Assembly (NCBI GenBank): GCA_945865925.1
Contig: CAMBFG010000003.1
Span: forward strand, 62,001 to 126,000
Reading direction: 5' to 3'
Length of the DNA: 64,000 nucleotides
Source of the DNA: Dehalococcoides mccartyi
GTDB lineage: Bacteria; Chloroflexota; Dehalococcoidia; UBA2979
The notes beneath the pieces were generated by a model. The model did not search any database and was not told the origin of the DNA. It was given only the letters and a program-made list of their open reading frames with translations. A program made the translations under genes and the position numbers. Below, one piece after another: positions 28,701 to 36,251 of this stretch. How positions within the stretch are numbered: position 1 is the stretch's first letter; each line of letters begins with the position of its first letter.

Positions 28701-29181
28701 GGACCGCCAGATGCGCCTCGACCTCCCAACGGTGCAAGACGAGGTACGCCTGGCCGACTTCAGCGCTTACCAGCGCATGGCCGCCGACTACGCCGTCTTG
28801 CGCCTTTCGCCAGACAGCCATCCGATGCAGTTCCTCCGCCCGGCCCTCGGCGAAGGCGTGGCATCAAGCCTCCACCTCCGCTCAATGTCAGCCGGCAAGC
28901 GCGCCGACTTCGCGGGGCTGGTTGTCTGCCGTCAGCAACCACTGACCGCCAAGGGCATCATCTTCCTGCTGCTGGAGGACGAGTTCGGCATGGTCAACGC
29001 CCTCGTCAGCCGCGACCTCGTCGAGGCGCACCGCGACATCGTGCGCACTGCTCCGTTCATGCGCGTGCGGGGCCCCCTCGAAGAGCGCGCGGGAGAGCAG
29101 CGGACGCTGATCGTGGAACAGGTGGAAGAGTTGCTCCCCGCTGAGGTGCTGGCGATGCCGCGCGGGAAGGAGTTCGGGTAG
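25741..29181 (+). CDS. dnaE2: Error-prone DNA polymerase III alpha-like DnaE2
   Basis: The 1146-residue protein starts at ATG 25741 (ATGA overlap). The PHP domain begins at about 51 (ELHLHSNFSLLEG, ALTDHDAMYG). The polymerase active site Asp461 and Asp463 lie in LPDIDLDF. The fingers (GGMVISSEPL, GVFQIESRAQ) and the helix-hairpin-helix region (GLSQEASTNLIQIGAFDG) follow, with an OB-fold at the C-terminus (RADFAGLVVCRQQ). Length and lack of a long C-terminal tail separate it from the replicative DnaE at 55423-59127. With ImuB it performs SOS-induced mutagenic translesion synthesis. Confidence 0.95.
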   Translation: MSHQDAPYSWEAFEARRRAIDQTVIGDTPRSMAPRGPTQPVPLSVLDDTPYVELHLHSNFSLLEGASSIDELLIGADKQGHRALALTDHDAMYGSMEFARSAKEAGLRPITGLELTVEETDGTRSHVTLLAESREGYSNLCRLSSQAFGLFEGEQADREKRRLDPVVPVAALEAHAGGVILLTGCRDGLVPHLVQEHHIDEAAVALQRWIEWFGSANVFVELQDNLVFGDRPRNRTLVVLAEQAGVGVVGTGDVHYHEPDRHRLQDVLVSIKHRKTLDESHRERRPNAEFYLRSPQEQARRFASYHPEAAANSVRIARRCAFDLTEDLGYSLPSPKTQDGRTPIDELRRICHERLERKYLLHEQPAAKERLDRELGLVELNGLAGFFLVYHEVMKLAEVVAAEVRGPSRARSVTELPPGRGRGSSVASIVCYLIGLSHIDPIRNKLSVDRFLNDGMRSLPDIDLDFPRDIRERLIERVHETWGKDHAALVAIFPTYRIRSAVRDIGKALSLPETEVDRLAKRTRPYDRATEVGEEVQRQRGGAEPTVEYGEERTWRYLSEMASQLAGFPRHLSQHVGGMVISSEPLIDCVPCQPARWPNRYLAHWDKDSIDDARMVKIDFLGLGMLSVVEECVDLIEHYRDEVVDLSRSPNFDDPVIYDEICRGDTVGVFQIESRAQIAMLPRTQPRSLEDLTVQVSIVRPGPIVGGAVNPYVRRREARRRDPNYVVEMPKCVRAALDETLGVVLFQDQVIEVAKRMGGFDAGEAETFRRAMSRKRSAQIMEQYRQKFMAGARTHPDVSAAEATKMFENLLGFAEFGFPKSHGAAFGLLAYQSTWLKHYYPPEYLCALLNEQPMGFYPPHVLTNDAKRHHVDIRRPDINRSDARCTVEEITPDDVQTDLRGVVRVGLGYVKSVGEAGATRIEEERGRTGPYRSLFDFIQRTGLSQEASTNLIQIGAFDGLGLNRRELIWQLGLFAGGFEQAELRRARDRQMRLDLPTVQDEVRLADFSAYQRMAADYAVLRLSPDSHPMQFLRPALGEGVASSLHLRSMSAGKRADFAGLVVCRQQPLTAKGIIFLLLEDEFGMVNALVSRDLVEAHRDIVRTAPFMRVRGPLEERAGEQRTLIVEQVEELLPAEVLAMPRGKEFG

Positions 29182-29219
29182 GCATGTCGGCACCAGACAG
29201 GGCTCACCTATCTATTGCG

Positions 29220-29903
29220 ATGCGGGCGTGCGCGCCACATACTCCGCGCGTGTTCCGCTCCCGATCCCCTCACTTCGCTGTCCTCGCGCTGCTCGTCACG
29301 GGCGCGCTTCTCGTCGCCTGCGACGGGGATTCGGACGCGCCCGCGAAGATCAAGCCGGCGGACATCCCCGGTATCGCCGCGGCTGTGAAAGACGACGCGC
29401 CGGCCCTCAACCGCATCGAACAGATCATCGACCTCGGCTCCGAGGCCGTGCCCGCGCTCGTCCCGCTCGCCGGGAGCCAGAGCGAGGCGGAGCGCTACAC
29501 CGCCATCGCCGCGCTCGGCCGCATCGGCACGGCGGACAGCGCGAAGCCCGCCGACATCGAGGCTGCCACGAAGGCCCTCGCCAGCCGGCTCGACGACCCG
29601 AACATCTCACTGCGGACGTATGCCGCCGGCGGACTGGTCGCGATGGGCGACAAACGAGGCGTCCCCGTGCTGATCGAGGCGCTCAGCGTGCAGCAGCGGG
29701 GATACCTCAGCGTCCCTCCCGAACTCCTCAACGCCTTCGCCTACCGCGCGCTCAACGTGTACACCGGCCAGTCCTTCAGCTACGACCCGCTGGCGGACCA
29801 GGCGAAGCGTGCCGCCTCGCAGCAGCAGTGGCGCGACTGGTGGAAAGCCACCGGCGACCGGCTGCAATGGGACGCGGGCAAGCGCGTCTTCGGGGTGAAG
29901 TAG
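29220..29903 (+). CDS. HEAT-repeat lipoprotein
   Basis: The likely start is ATG 29220; GTG 29250 and ATG 29184 are alternatives in frame. A signal peptide ends in a lipobox LLVAC (Cys about residue 37 from 29220), so the mature protein is membrane-anchored outside the cell. The body has two to three HEAT/PBS-like alpha repeats (VPALVPLAGSQSEAERYTAIAALGRIG; LRTYAAGGLVAMGDKRGVPVLIEAL). Such repeats bind proteins. It ends directly against the start of the next lipoprotein gene, so they form a pair. Confidence 0.8.
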   Translation: MRACAPHTPRVFRSRSPHFAVLALLVTGALLVACDGDSDAPAKIKPADIPGIAAAVKDDAPALNRIEQIIDLGSEAVPALVPLAGSQSEAERYTAIAALGRIGTADSAKPADIEAATKALASRLDDPNISLRTYAAGGLVAMGDKRGVPVLIEALSVQQRGYLSVPPELLNAFAYRALNVYTGQSFSYDPLADQAKRAASQQQWRDWWKATGDRLQWDAGKRVFGVK

Positions 29904-30911
29904 ATGGTGCGCACGCTCACCTCGCTGCCGGCGTCGCGTCGAGCGCACCTCGTGATCCTCGCGCTGCTGGCGGTGTTCCTCATCGGTGCGTGTACGCCCT
30001 CGGAAGAGCGAGGCGGCACCTACATCACATTCGACGCCGATACGTGCGCCTTCACGATGAACCTGCGGATGGCGTTCTGGGGCCCTGGCTCCAACCAGGC
30101 CCAGGTCGACGGGTGGACGAAGGCGATCAACGACTTCTGGAACGGCAAGGACATGAAGGTGGGCAACTGCCCGCTTCGTGTCGTGGCGACCAGCCAGATG
30201 GCCGCCAACCACGACGCGTGCCCGAAGGGCTTCCACTGCGTCGAGGTGAAGAAGATCCCGGCCGGGACCAAGCACACCTCCTCCGTGAACCTCCCCGAGG
30301 GCGACCACCACAACGGCGACGGCAAACCCAACGGCTGGAAGGTCACCGACAAGGGCACCGGCATCGACGCCGTGGACGCCGAGTGGGACAACGAGGACAT
30401 CGACCAGGTCGCCATCCACGAGTCGGCGCACATGCTGGGCCTGGATGACGAGTACCGCGAAGGCGACGTGAAGTGCGGCGTCGCCGACTGCGTGACCGAG
30501 ATCGCCTGGGGCAACCAGGTCGTCCCGCAGAAGCACATCGACGACCTCGCGAAGGCGGCAGACCTCAAGTGCCCGTGCGCGCCGACGCCGACACCCACCC
30601 CGACACGGACGGCGACGCCGGGCGTTGCCGCCAGCCCGACACCGGGGCAGGCCGCTGTCACCGTCGAGACGATCACGCGAGGCGGCAAGCACTACCCGAC
30701 GAAGCAGTTCCGGGTGTCGGCGCCAGACCGCTGCCCGGACTTCCACTACCACGGCCCTGGGCGCGCCCTCGAGTCCGGGCTCCAGGTCGAGGCGGACCCG
30801 GCGACCGACGGGTGTGGCTGGGGCTCCGTCCCGAACACGCCCAAGGAGCAGACACCAGTCACACCCGCCCACATTGAAACCTTCAAGGGCGCCGGAATCG
30901 CCCTCCCCTAG
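29904..30911 (+). CDS. Putative metzincin-like zinc protease lipoprotein
   Basis: The 335-residue protein starts at ATG 29904, immediately after the previous stop. The signal peptide ends in a lipobox (LIGAC, Cys about 30). A zinc-protease motif HESAHMLGLDDEY (His172, Glu173, His176, Asp182) is present, like metzincins but with Asp where the third His normally stands. A Thr/Pro-rich linker (about 231-250) leads to a C-terminal Cys-containing region. A CADCVTEIAWG-like Met-turn is not obvious. It is probably an extracellular, membrane-anchored endopeptidase. The HEAT partner might be its inhibitor or adaptor, which is inference. Confidence 0.75.
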   Translation: MVRTLTSLPASRRAHLVILALLAVFLIGACTPSEERGGTYITFDADTCAFTMNLRMAFWGPGSNQAQVDGWTKAINDFWNGKDMKVGNCPLRVVATSQMAANHDACPKGFHCVEVKKIPAGTKHTSSVNLPEGDHHNGDGKPNGWKVTDKGTGIDAVDAEWDNEDIDQVAIHESAHMLGLDDEYREGDVKCGVADCVTEIAWGNQVVPQKHIDDLAKAADLKCPCAPTPTPTPTRTATPGVAASPTPGQAAVTVETITRGGKHYPTKQFRVSAPDRCPDFHYHGPGRALESGLQVEADPATDGCGWGSVPNTPKEQTPVTPAHIETFKGAGIALP

Positions 30912-31027
30912 GGGACAACTCGGGGCGGTTTCAGATTCAAAACACGCTGAAATACCCCTGCTGGGTATGTGCGTGATTCTTCACTAAGTCACAGGGTTTC
31001 CCCGGCTCAGCGTGGTACGATCCCGCA

Positions 31028-31177
31028 GTGCTGACGGGCTTGTTCCGTGCTGCACAAGCGTCCAGTCGCGCGGGGAGCCGGGTTTGCCGGCCTGGACAGC
31101 CGCCCTGACCATCTCCAACCGGAGTGTCAGGCGGTACGAAGAGCCAAGCCGAGGCGATGCCTCGGCCCAGTGGGGGA
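31028..31177 (+). promoter_or_regulatory. Structured 5' leader of the LysM-M23 peptidase gene (candidate regulatory RNA)
   Basis: Four consecutive hairpins can be drawn: 31028-31055 (GTGC/GCAC with CGG/CCG inside), 31060-31097 (GTCCAG/CTGGAC enclosing GCCGG/CCGGC), 31100-31134 (CCGCcCTGA/TCAGGCGG enclosing CTCC-AACC-GGAG) and 31148-31166 (GCCGAGGC-GAT-GCCTCGGC). A Shine-Dalgarno GGGGGA (31172-31177) follows, then a TTG start at 31183. A TACGAT -10-like box lies at 31016-31021. The organisation is that of a riboswitch or cis-acting RNA in front of a cell-wall enzyme. Class not recognised. The rest of the gap 30912-31015 shows nothing clear. Confidence 0.5.
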
Positions 31178-31182
31178 CTCTC

Positions 31183-32418
31183 TTGCGCGGCACTCTTGCT
31201 CCACCCACGCCTCCGCGTCGTAGCCGAACATTGCTTCGTGCTCGGCTGCATCCACAACCGCAACGTCACCACCGTCTCTCCATCGCCCCCGCTGGCGCGT
31301 TCGCAGCGCTCCTCGGCGTCCTCGTCCTGGCCGGGTTCTTCCCGGTACGGGTACCTGGCGTCGCTACCCAGCCCGTCCTCGCCGCCAACCGTCTCTCGCT
31401 CCCCGGCCTCCCGGCCGCCTCGGGTGCCGGAGCGGGTTCCGAGCTCGCCGCGCGCGCCGTACCGTTGACCATCGTGGCGCCGCAGGTCACTGGTGACGCC
31501 GTGCTGTCAGCACAGAACTCGACGGAAGCGGCGCGGCAGGCGCTCCTCCAGCAGCAGCAGAACGGCCAGGGCGCCGGTGGCGCCGCCCAGCAGACTGACC
31601 GCACCCCGATCTTCTTCGAGTACAAGGTGCAGCCCGGCGACAGCGTGAACGGGATCGCGGCCCGCTTCGGGATCGCGCCGAAATACATCACCTGGAACAA
31701 CGTCGACATCATCAGCGACGTGGACGCCCTCGCCCCCGGCATGACGCTGCAGATCCCCGCCGTCGAGGGCATCATCCACTCGGTGCGCTTCGGCGAGACC
31801 GTGTCGGAGATCGCCACGCGGTACGACGCGAAGGCGCGCGACATTGTCGAGTTCCGCGCGAACGGACTGGCCGGCGACCCCAACCGCCTGCGAGATGGCA
31901 CACTGCTGCTCGTCCCGGGTGGACGCATCGTGCCGCTGGCACCCGCGACACGGCCGGTACCCGTCGCGACACCGACGCCCGCCCCCGCGTCGAGTGGCGC
32001 CCCGGCACCCGCCGCCGCACCGCGGCCGGCCGCTGCACCCACCACTCCGAGCACGACCGGCTGGGTGTGGCCAGGCAGCGGCCCCCTCACCTCGGCGTTC
32101 GGACCGAGCCACCCGCTCGGGATCGACATCGGTACGGGCTACGGCGCTGCGATCGTCGCAGCACGTGACGGCACGATCTCGTTCGCCGGCGGCAACCCGT
32201 GCTGTTCGTACGGCTTCCACGTGATCATCATTCACGATGGCGGATACGAGACGCTGTACGCGCACCTCTCCGCCATTACCGCCCAGAACGGCCAGAAGGT
32301 CCGCGCGGGCGAGATCATCGGCTACTCCGGCACGAGCGGCCGGGTCACCGGCCCACACCTGCACTTCGAGTTGCGTCGGAACGGCGCGCACCAGAACCCG
32401 AGCGCCTTCCTGCCGTAA
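31183..32418 (+). CDS. LysM and M23 peptidase domain protein (cell-wall endopeptidase)
   Basis: The start is TTG 31183, chosen because of the GGGGGA ribosome site five bases upstream; the 411-residue protein then begins with a basic stretch and one membrane helix (about 38-56). A Gln/Ala-rich linker follows. Two LysM modules come next (about 147-193: YKVQPGDSVNGIAARFG; 198-246: SVRFGETVSEIATRYD), then a Pro/Ala linker. The C-terminal LytM/M23 domain is from about 300 to the end, with HPLGIDIG and HLHFELR zinc motifs. It should cleave peptidoglycan cross-bridges outside the membrane. Confidence 0.9.
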   Translation: MRGTLAPPTPPRRSRTLLRARLHPQPQRHHRLSIAPAGAFAALLGVLVLAGFFPVRVPGVATQPVLAANRLSLPGLPAASGAGAGSELAARAVPLTIVAPQVTGDAVLSAQNSTEAARQALLQQQQNGQGAGGAAQQTDRTPIFFEYKVQPGDSVNGIAARFGIAPKYITWNNVDIISDVDALAPGMTLQIPAVEGIIHSVRFGETVSEIATRYDAKARDIVEFRANGLAGDPNRLRDGTLLLVPGGRIVPLAPATRPVPVATPTPAPASSGAPAPAAAPRPAAAPTTPSTTGWVWPGSGPLTSAFGPSHPLGIDIGTGYGAAIVAARDGTISFAGGNPCCSYGFHVIIIHDGGYETLYAHLSAITAQNGQKVRAGEIIGYSGTSGRVTGPHLHFELRRNGAHQNPSAFLP

Positions 32419-32438
32419 CCCTTCACATCACGCGTAAC

Positions 32439-32467
32439 GAAGAGGGCGCCCGATGGGCGCCCTCTTC
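32439..32467 (+). terminator. Strong terminator hairpin after the LysM-M23 gene
   Basis: A perfect 13-bp stem, arms 32439-32451 and 32455-32467, with a 3-base loop and a partly T-rich follower. It sits between convergent genes and can serve both directions. Confidence 0.85.
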
Positions 32468-32492
32468 GATCTCGTCATGAAAGGAATGAGGC

Positions 32493-33131
32493 CTAGGCGC
32501 GGGCCTCGAGCAGGATCACGCGCATCTCGTCACTCTCGGCACCGCGCCGGCTGATCGAGAAGCGTGAGACCGGCGCCTCCTGCTTGCCACCGACGGCGGC
32601 GAGGAAGGCGGCCAGCGCCTCGGGTTCCGCCGGGTCGTAACCGACCGGGATCACGATCGACGGCTCGATGTGGCGGACGGCGCGCGCCGCCTCTTTCGGG
32701 TCGAGCGCGTCACTGAGCGCGATCGGGACGATCACGATGTCGACGTCCGAGAGCAGGTCCATCTGCTCCTTCGTCGGCTGTGTCCCCAGTCCGCCGAGGT
32801 GGGCCCAGCGCAGATCCTCCGCCGCGAAGTGCCAGATCGTGCTTCGCACTCCAGAGAGATCGAGTGATTCTTTCAACGCGCCGGCCACGCCCTCGACCTG
32901 CACGCCGCGGATCTCGTACTCGCCGGGGCCACGAAGGACGATCGGTGCGCCGTCCGCCGGTGCGACGCCGGTGATGCCATTCCGGAGAGGGTCATCGTGA
33001 CTGATCGTGATGATGTGGCCGTCCGGACGCCCCATGGTGCCGCCGGCCGACTTGTCGTAGGGGTCCATAACCACAGCGGCCGTCCGTGTGCGGACGCGCG
33101 TTGCAGCATTCCCCAGCCAGGTGATGTCCAT
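32493..33131 (-). CDS. UlaG-like MBL-fold protein with degenerate metal site
   Basis: The 212-residue protein starts at ATG 33131. The N-terminus MDITWLGNAATRVRT, DPYDKS, the GPGEYE...GV strand and LRWAHLGGLG show the UlaG/COG2220 MBL fold. The metal motif that is normally SHDHPGHN in this small-protein branch is SHDDPLRN here: two His have been replaced. The second ligand region HLGD has become HLGG. It may not bind two metals. It could be a binding or regulatory protein rather than a hydrolase. It is convergent with the LysM-M23 gene. Confidence 0.8.
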   Translation of the reverse strand: MDITWLGNAATRVRTRTAAVVMDPYDKSAGGTMGRPDGHIITISHDDPLRNGITGVAPADGAPIVLRGPGEYEIRGVQVEGVAGALKESLDLSGVRSTIWHFAAEDLRWAHLGGLGTQPTKEQMDLLSDVDIVIVPIALSDALDPKEAARAVRHIEPSIVIPVGYDPAEPEALAAFLAAVGGKQEAPVSRFSISRRGAESDEMRVILLEARA

Positions 33132-33163
33132 CCCTCGATCCTATCGGGGGCGGGGGCGGGGGG

Positions 33164-34543
33164 CTATGGAGCGTCTCGCTCGTCGGGGACGACGAGGACG
33201 ACGCCGGCCGCGTCGAAAGAGGCGGGGATGGGACGCATCGAGGTGGGGTGGCAGATCGCCAGAGTGGCGTTGTGGGCCCAGCCGGTGGTGTTCACCATCG
33301 CGACGCGGAGGGTGTCCGCCTTCGGGCCATTCGGGTTGGCGTCCAGGTCTACCTCGGGATCTTCGCGGAGCAGGTTGCGGGTGCCCGGGATCTGCTGGCG
33401 GTTCATCGCTTCCAGGATGACGGCGAGGGCGAGCGGGCCGGAGGCGGCCAGCGCGTGGCCGAGGTGGGACTTCAGCGCTGGCGTATACATATGGTGACGC
33501 GTGGCCGAACCGAAGATCATCCGCACAGCGCGCGCTTCGATGCGGTCACCTTCGACGTTGCCGGCGGCATGCAGCGCGAGCAGGTCCACCTCGGACTGGA
33601 TGCGGCCGCTGGTGACGAGCGCAAGTTGGATGCTGCGCGCGATCTGGTCAGCGTCGAAGCCGGGGACGCCATCGCGGCCGGCGGAGAAGGTCATCGCCTC
33701 ACCCTCGATCTCCGCGAGGATGCGCGCGCCTCGGGCGATCGCGACTTCGAGCAGTTCGAGGACGACGACCGCGGCGCCCTCCGCAAGCACGAAGCCGTCA
33801 CGGTCGAGGTCGAGCGGGCGAGAGGCCTCGTGCGGCGCGTCGTTGCGCGTCGAGAGCGAGCCAGTGCCCTGGAACGCGGCGAGCGACAGCGGCGTGATCG
33901 GCGCCTCCGCGCCACCCGCGATCGCGACGAGTGCGTCGCCACGTCGGAGTACCGCCGCCGCCTCGATGATCGCGGCGAGGCCGCCGGGTGCGCGGTTCTC
34001 CAGTTGCAGCACGGGACCCGTGGTGCCGAGCAGCGATGCGATGCGCTCGGCGGCGGCGTGCGGTCGCGCGTTTGCGGCGAGGATCTCGGCCGCGCTCGCG
34101 ATATCGCCAGCGACGAGGTGGCGCGCACCCTCGAGCAGCCGGTCTTCCTCGGGCCGTTCGGACGCCATCGCGACAGCGACCTGCGCGCGGTTCTGTGCGG
34201 TAAAGGTGATGCCCGCGCCCTGCACGGCAGAGAGTGCCGCGCTGACCGCGAAGCGCGACCGGCGATCAAGGGCGTCCCAGTAGTCCGGCTTGAAGCGCGA
34301 ATCTGCCTCGTCAGCGACCTGCGCGGCGATGCGTGTCGCGAACGGCGAGGCGTCGAAGCGCGTGATCGGGCCCACCGCGCTACGGCCCTCGGCCATCGCC
34401 TCCCAGATCTGCCCGGTGGTACGCCCGAGGGCATGCACGACGCCGACGCCGGTGATGACGACGCGCGCGCGCGGCGCCTCGGAGATATCGGAGGGCTGAC
34501 CTTCAGTGCGGGTGTAGACGATCTCGGACGGACGCGCGGTCAC
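33164..34543 (-). CDS. FabF-like beta-ketoacyl-ACP synthase homologue lacking the active-site Cys
   Basis: The 459-residue protein starts at GTG 34543, overlapping the fabH stop (GTGA). It has the thiolase-fold signature of KASII (ITGVGVVHALG, SRPLDLDRDGFVLAEGA, STRND). His325, Lys358 and His363 match the catalytic His303, Lys335 and His340 of FabF. The nucleophile position of the TACxxG motif is Ala185 (NRAPGG), so condensation by acyl transfer should be impossible. This recalls chain-length factors and Cys-to-Ala KAS mutants, which decarboxylate malonyl-ACP. It is cotranslated with fabH and an ECF sigma factor. Confidence 0.85.
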   Translation of the reverse strand: MTARPSEIVYTRTEGQPSDISEAPRARVVITGVGVVHALGRTTGQIWEAMAEGRSAVGPITRFDASPFATRIAAQVADEADSRFKPDYWDALDRRSRFAVSAALSAVQGAGITFTAQNRAQVAVAMASERPEEDRLLEGARHLVAGDIASAAEILAANARPHAAAERIASLLGTTGPVLQLENRAPGGLAAIIEAAAVLRRGDALVAIAGGAEAPITPLSLAAFQGTGSLSTRNDAPHEASRPLDLDRDGFVLAEGAAVVVLELLEVAIARGARILAEIEGEAMTFSAGRDGVPGFDADQIARSIQLALVTSGRIQSEVDLLALHAAGNVEGDRIEARAVRMIFGSATRHHMYTPALKSHLGHALAASGPLALAVILEAMNRQQIPGTRNLLREDPEVDLDANPNGPKADTLRVAMVNTTGWAHNATLAICHPTSMRPIPASFDAAGVVLVVPDERDAP

Positions 34544-35574
34544 GCCGAGGCGCTCGCGAGCGCGCCAGTGGGCATGCGCAGCGCGGACGGCACTCGCACG
34601 CCCGACCATTCGAGGACGAGCGCGCCCCAGGTCAGCCCGCCGCCGAACGCCGTGAGCAGCACTCGATCACCCGAGGTGAGACGGCCGCCCGCGACCGCCT
34701 CGGCGAGGGCGACGGGGATCGTCGCGCTCGATGTGTTGCCGGTGCGATCGACGTTGACGAAGACGCGCTCCATCGGCATGCCAAGGCGGTCCGCAACCGC
34801 TGTGATGATGCGCAGGTTGGCCTGATGCGGCACGACGAGGGCGAGGGCGTCCGCCGTGAGGCCGGCGCGGCGCAGCGCCTCGGTGGAGGCGTCAGCCATC
34901 GCGGTGACCGCGTGGCGGAAGACGTTGCGGCCGTCCATGATGATCTTGGCTTCGTGGGAGAGGGCGTCCGCGTTACACGGGCCGCCCGAGTACAGCAGCC
35001 CCGCCTGCGCGCCGTCCGCCCGCAGCACCATCGCGTCCACACCGCCGGGTTCGCCCTCGGGAGCGCGCTCCAGCACGACGGCGCCCGCACCGTCACCGAA
35101 GAGGACGCACGTCCCGCGATCGGTCCAGTCGACGATGCGCGAGAGCGTCTCCGCCCCGATGACGAGGGCGCGTTCCGCTTGGCCAGCGGCGATGAAGTTC
35201 GTGGCGACCGAGAGCGCGGAGAGGAACCCGGTGCAAGCAGCGTTCACATCGAAGGTGCCGGCACGTGTCGCGCCGATCTGGTGCTGGATGAGCGTGGAGA
35301 CGGCGGGGAACAGGCCGTCCGGGGTGCAGGTGCCGGTGACGATGAGGTCGAGGTCGCTCGCCTCGATGCCGGCGGTGGCGAGGGCGCGTCGAGCGGCCTC
35401 AGCGCCCATGGTGCTGGTGGTCTCTGAGTCGGCGGCGATGTGGCGCTCGTGGATGCCGGTGCGTTCGACGATCCAGGCGTCGTCGGTGTCCACCATGCGC
35501 TCGAGGTCGGCGTTGGTGAGGATGCGCTCCGGGAGGTAGGCACCGACGCCAGTGATGCGGGCCGGCAGCCTCAT
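34540..35574 (-). CDS. fabH: Beta-ketoacyl-ACP synthase III
   Basis: The 344-residue protein starts at ATG 35574, overlapping the sigma-factor stop (ATGA). The catalytic Cys114 is in NAACTGFLSA, His in VPHQANLRI and Asn in RTGNTSSAT. The N-terminal ITGVGAYLPERILTN and the dimer motif WIVERTGI are typical. FabH condenses acetyl-CoA or branched acyl-CoA with malonyl-ACP to start fatty-acid synthesis. Its coupling to a Cys-less KAS homologue rather than to the usual fab genes is unusual and suggests a special acyl product or a starter-malonyl decarboxylation system. Confidence 0.93.
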   Translation of the reverse strand: MRLPARITGVGAYLPERILTNADLERMVDTDDAWIVERTGIHERHIAADSETTSTMGAEAARRALATAGIEASDLDLIVTGTCTPDGLFPAVSTLIQHQIGATRAGTFDVNAACTGFLSALSVATNFIAAGQAERALVIGAETLSRIVDWTDRGTCVLFGDGAGAVVLERAPEGEPGGVDAMVLRADGAQAGLLYSGGPCNADALSHEAKIIMDGRNVFRHAVTAMADASTEALRRAGLTADALALVVPHQANLRIITAVADRLGMPMERVFVNVDRTGNTSSATIPVALAEAVAGGRLTSGDRVLLTAFGGGLTWGALVLEWSGVRVPSALRMPTGALASASA

Positions 35575-36182
35575 CGCGTCGTCCTCTCAGGCGGGGCGCC
35601 CTCGGACTCATCGAGGAGGCGCTGCAGTTCGCGAAGCGTGCGGTGGTGCAGTGCCTTCACCGCGCCTTCCGTGCGGCCCATGATATCCGCGACCTCCGCA
35701 TTGGAGCGGCCCTCGACGTATTTGAGGGCGATCAGCCGCTGACGTTCCGGGGCGAGCGCGGAGACGGCTGCCCGCACGTGCGCGATCACCTCGTTCCGCT
35801 CCAGGCTCTCGGCCGGGCCGGGGATGTCCGAAGGCACCTCGAGGGCGGCGTCCAGACTCTCGGTGGAGGGGCGGCGTCCCTTCGAGCGGTACCAGTTCAG
35901 GAGCAGGTGGTGGGCGATGCCCATGAGCCAGGCGCCGAACTCGCCGCGACCGCGGTACTGGTCCAGCCCGGCGAGCGCCTGCACGAAGGTACGCGAGGTG
36001 AGTTCCTCGGCCTCAGCCGGACTCGATGTGCGGTGGAGGAGATAGCGGTAGATCCGCGGGGCGTGCGCCTCGTATAGCGCGGAGAAGGCGGTACGGTCGG
36101 CGGCGTCGACGCGTTCCTGCTGCTCCTCCTCAGATTGAGGTGGCGCTGCCTGATGCGCGGGACGGCGGCGGGGCTGGGCCAT
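35571..36182 (-). CDS. ECF-type RNA polymerase sigma factor
   Basis: The 203-residue protein starts at ATG 36182. The sigma-2 region (about 28-95) has FSALYEAHAPRIYRYLLHRT, AEELTSRTFVQALAGL and FGAWLMGIAHHLLLNWYR. The sigma-4 region (about 135-195) has ERQRLIALKYVEGRSNAEVADIMGRTEGAVKALHHRTL. It lacks sigma-3, so it is of the ECF group. No anti-sigma gene is next to it, and the N-terminal 20 residues are Pro/Arg/Gln-rich. It is translationally coupled to fabH, which suggests it controls or is controlled with this lipid module. Confidence 0.92.
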   Translation of the reverse strand: MAQPRRRPAHQAAPPQSEEEQQERVDAADRTAFSALYEAHAPRIYRYLLHRTSSPAEAEELTSRTFVQALAGLDQYRGRGEFGAWLMGIAHHLLLNWYRSKGRRPSTESLDAALEVPSDIPGPAESLERNEVIAHVRAAVSALAPERQRLIALKYVEGRSNAEVADIMGRTEGAVKALHHRTLRELQRLLDESEGAPPERTTR

Positions 36183-36251
36183 CCTCGGTCGCTCCCCACC
36201 CGCGCGGCCCGCTTCGTGCGAGGCCCATCAGCAGCCTACGGGAGGCATCGG

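Noticed and set aside
31028..31177. c-di-AMP (ydaO) riboswitch call
   Set aside because: Only a short GGGAGCCGGG piece matches. The conserved 3' part with CCGTCAGCTAACCTCG is absent, so I report it only as an unclassified structured leader.
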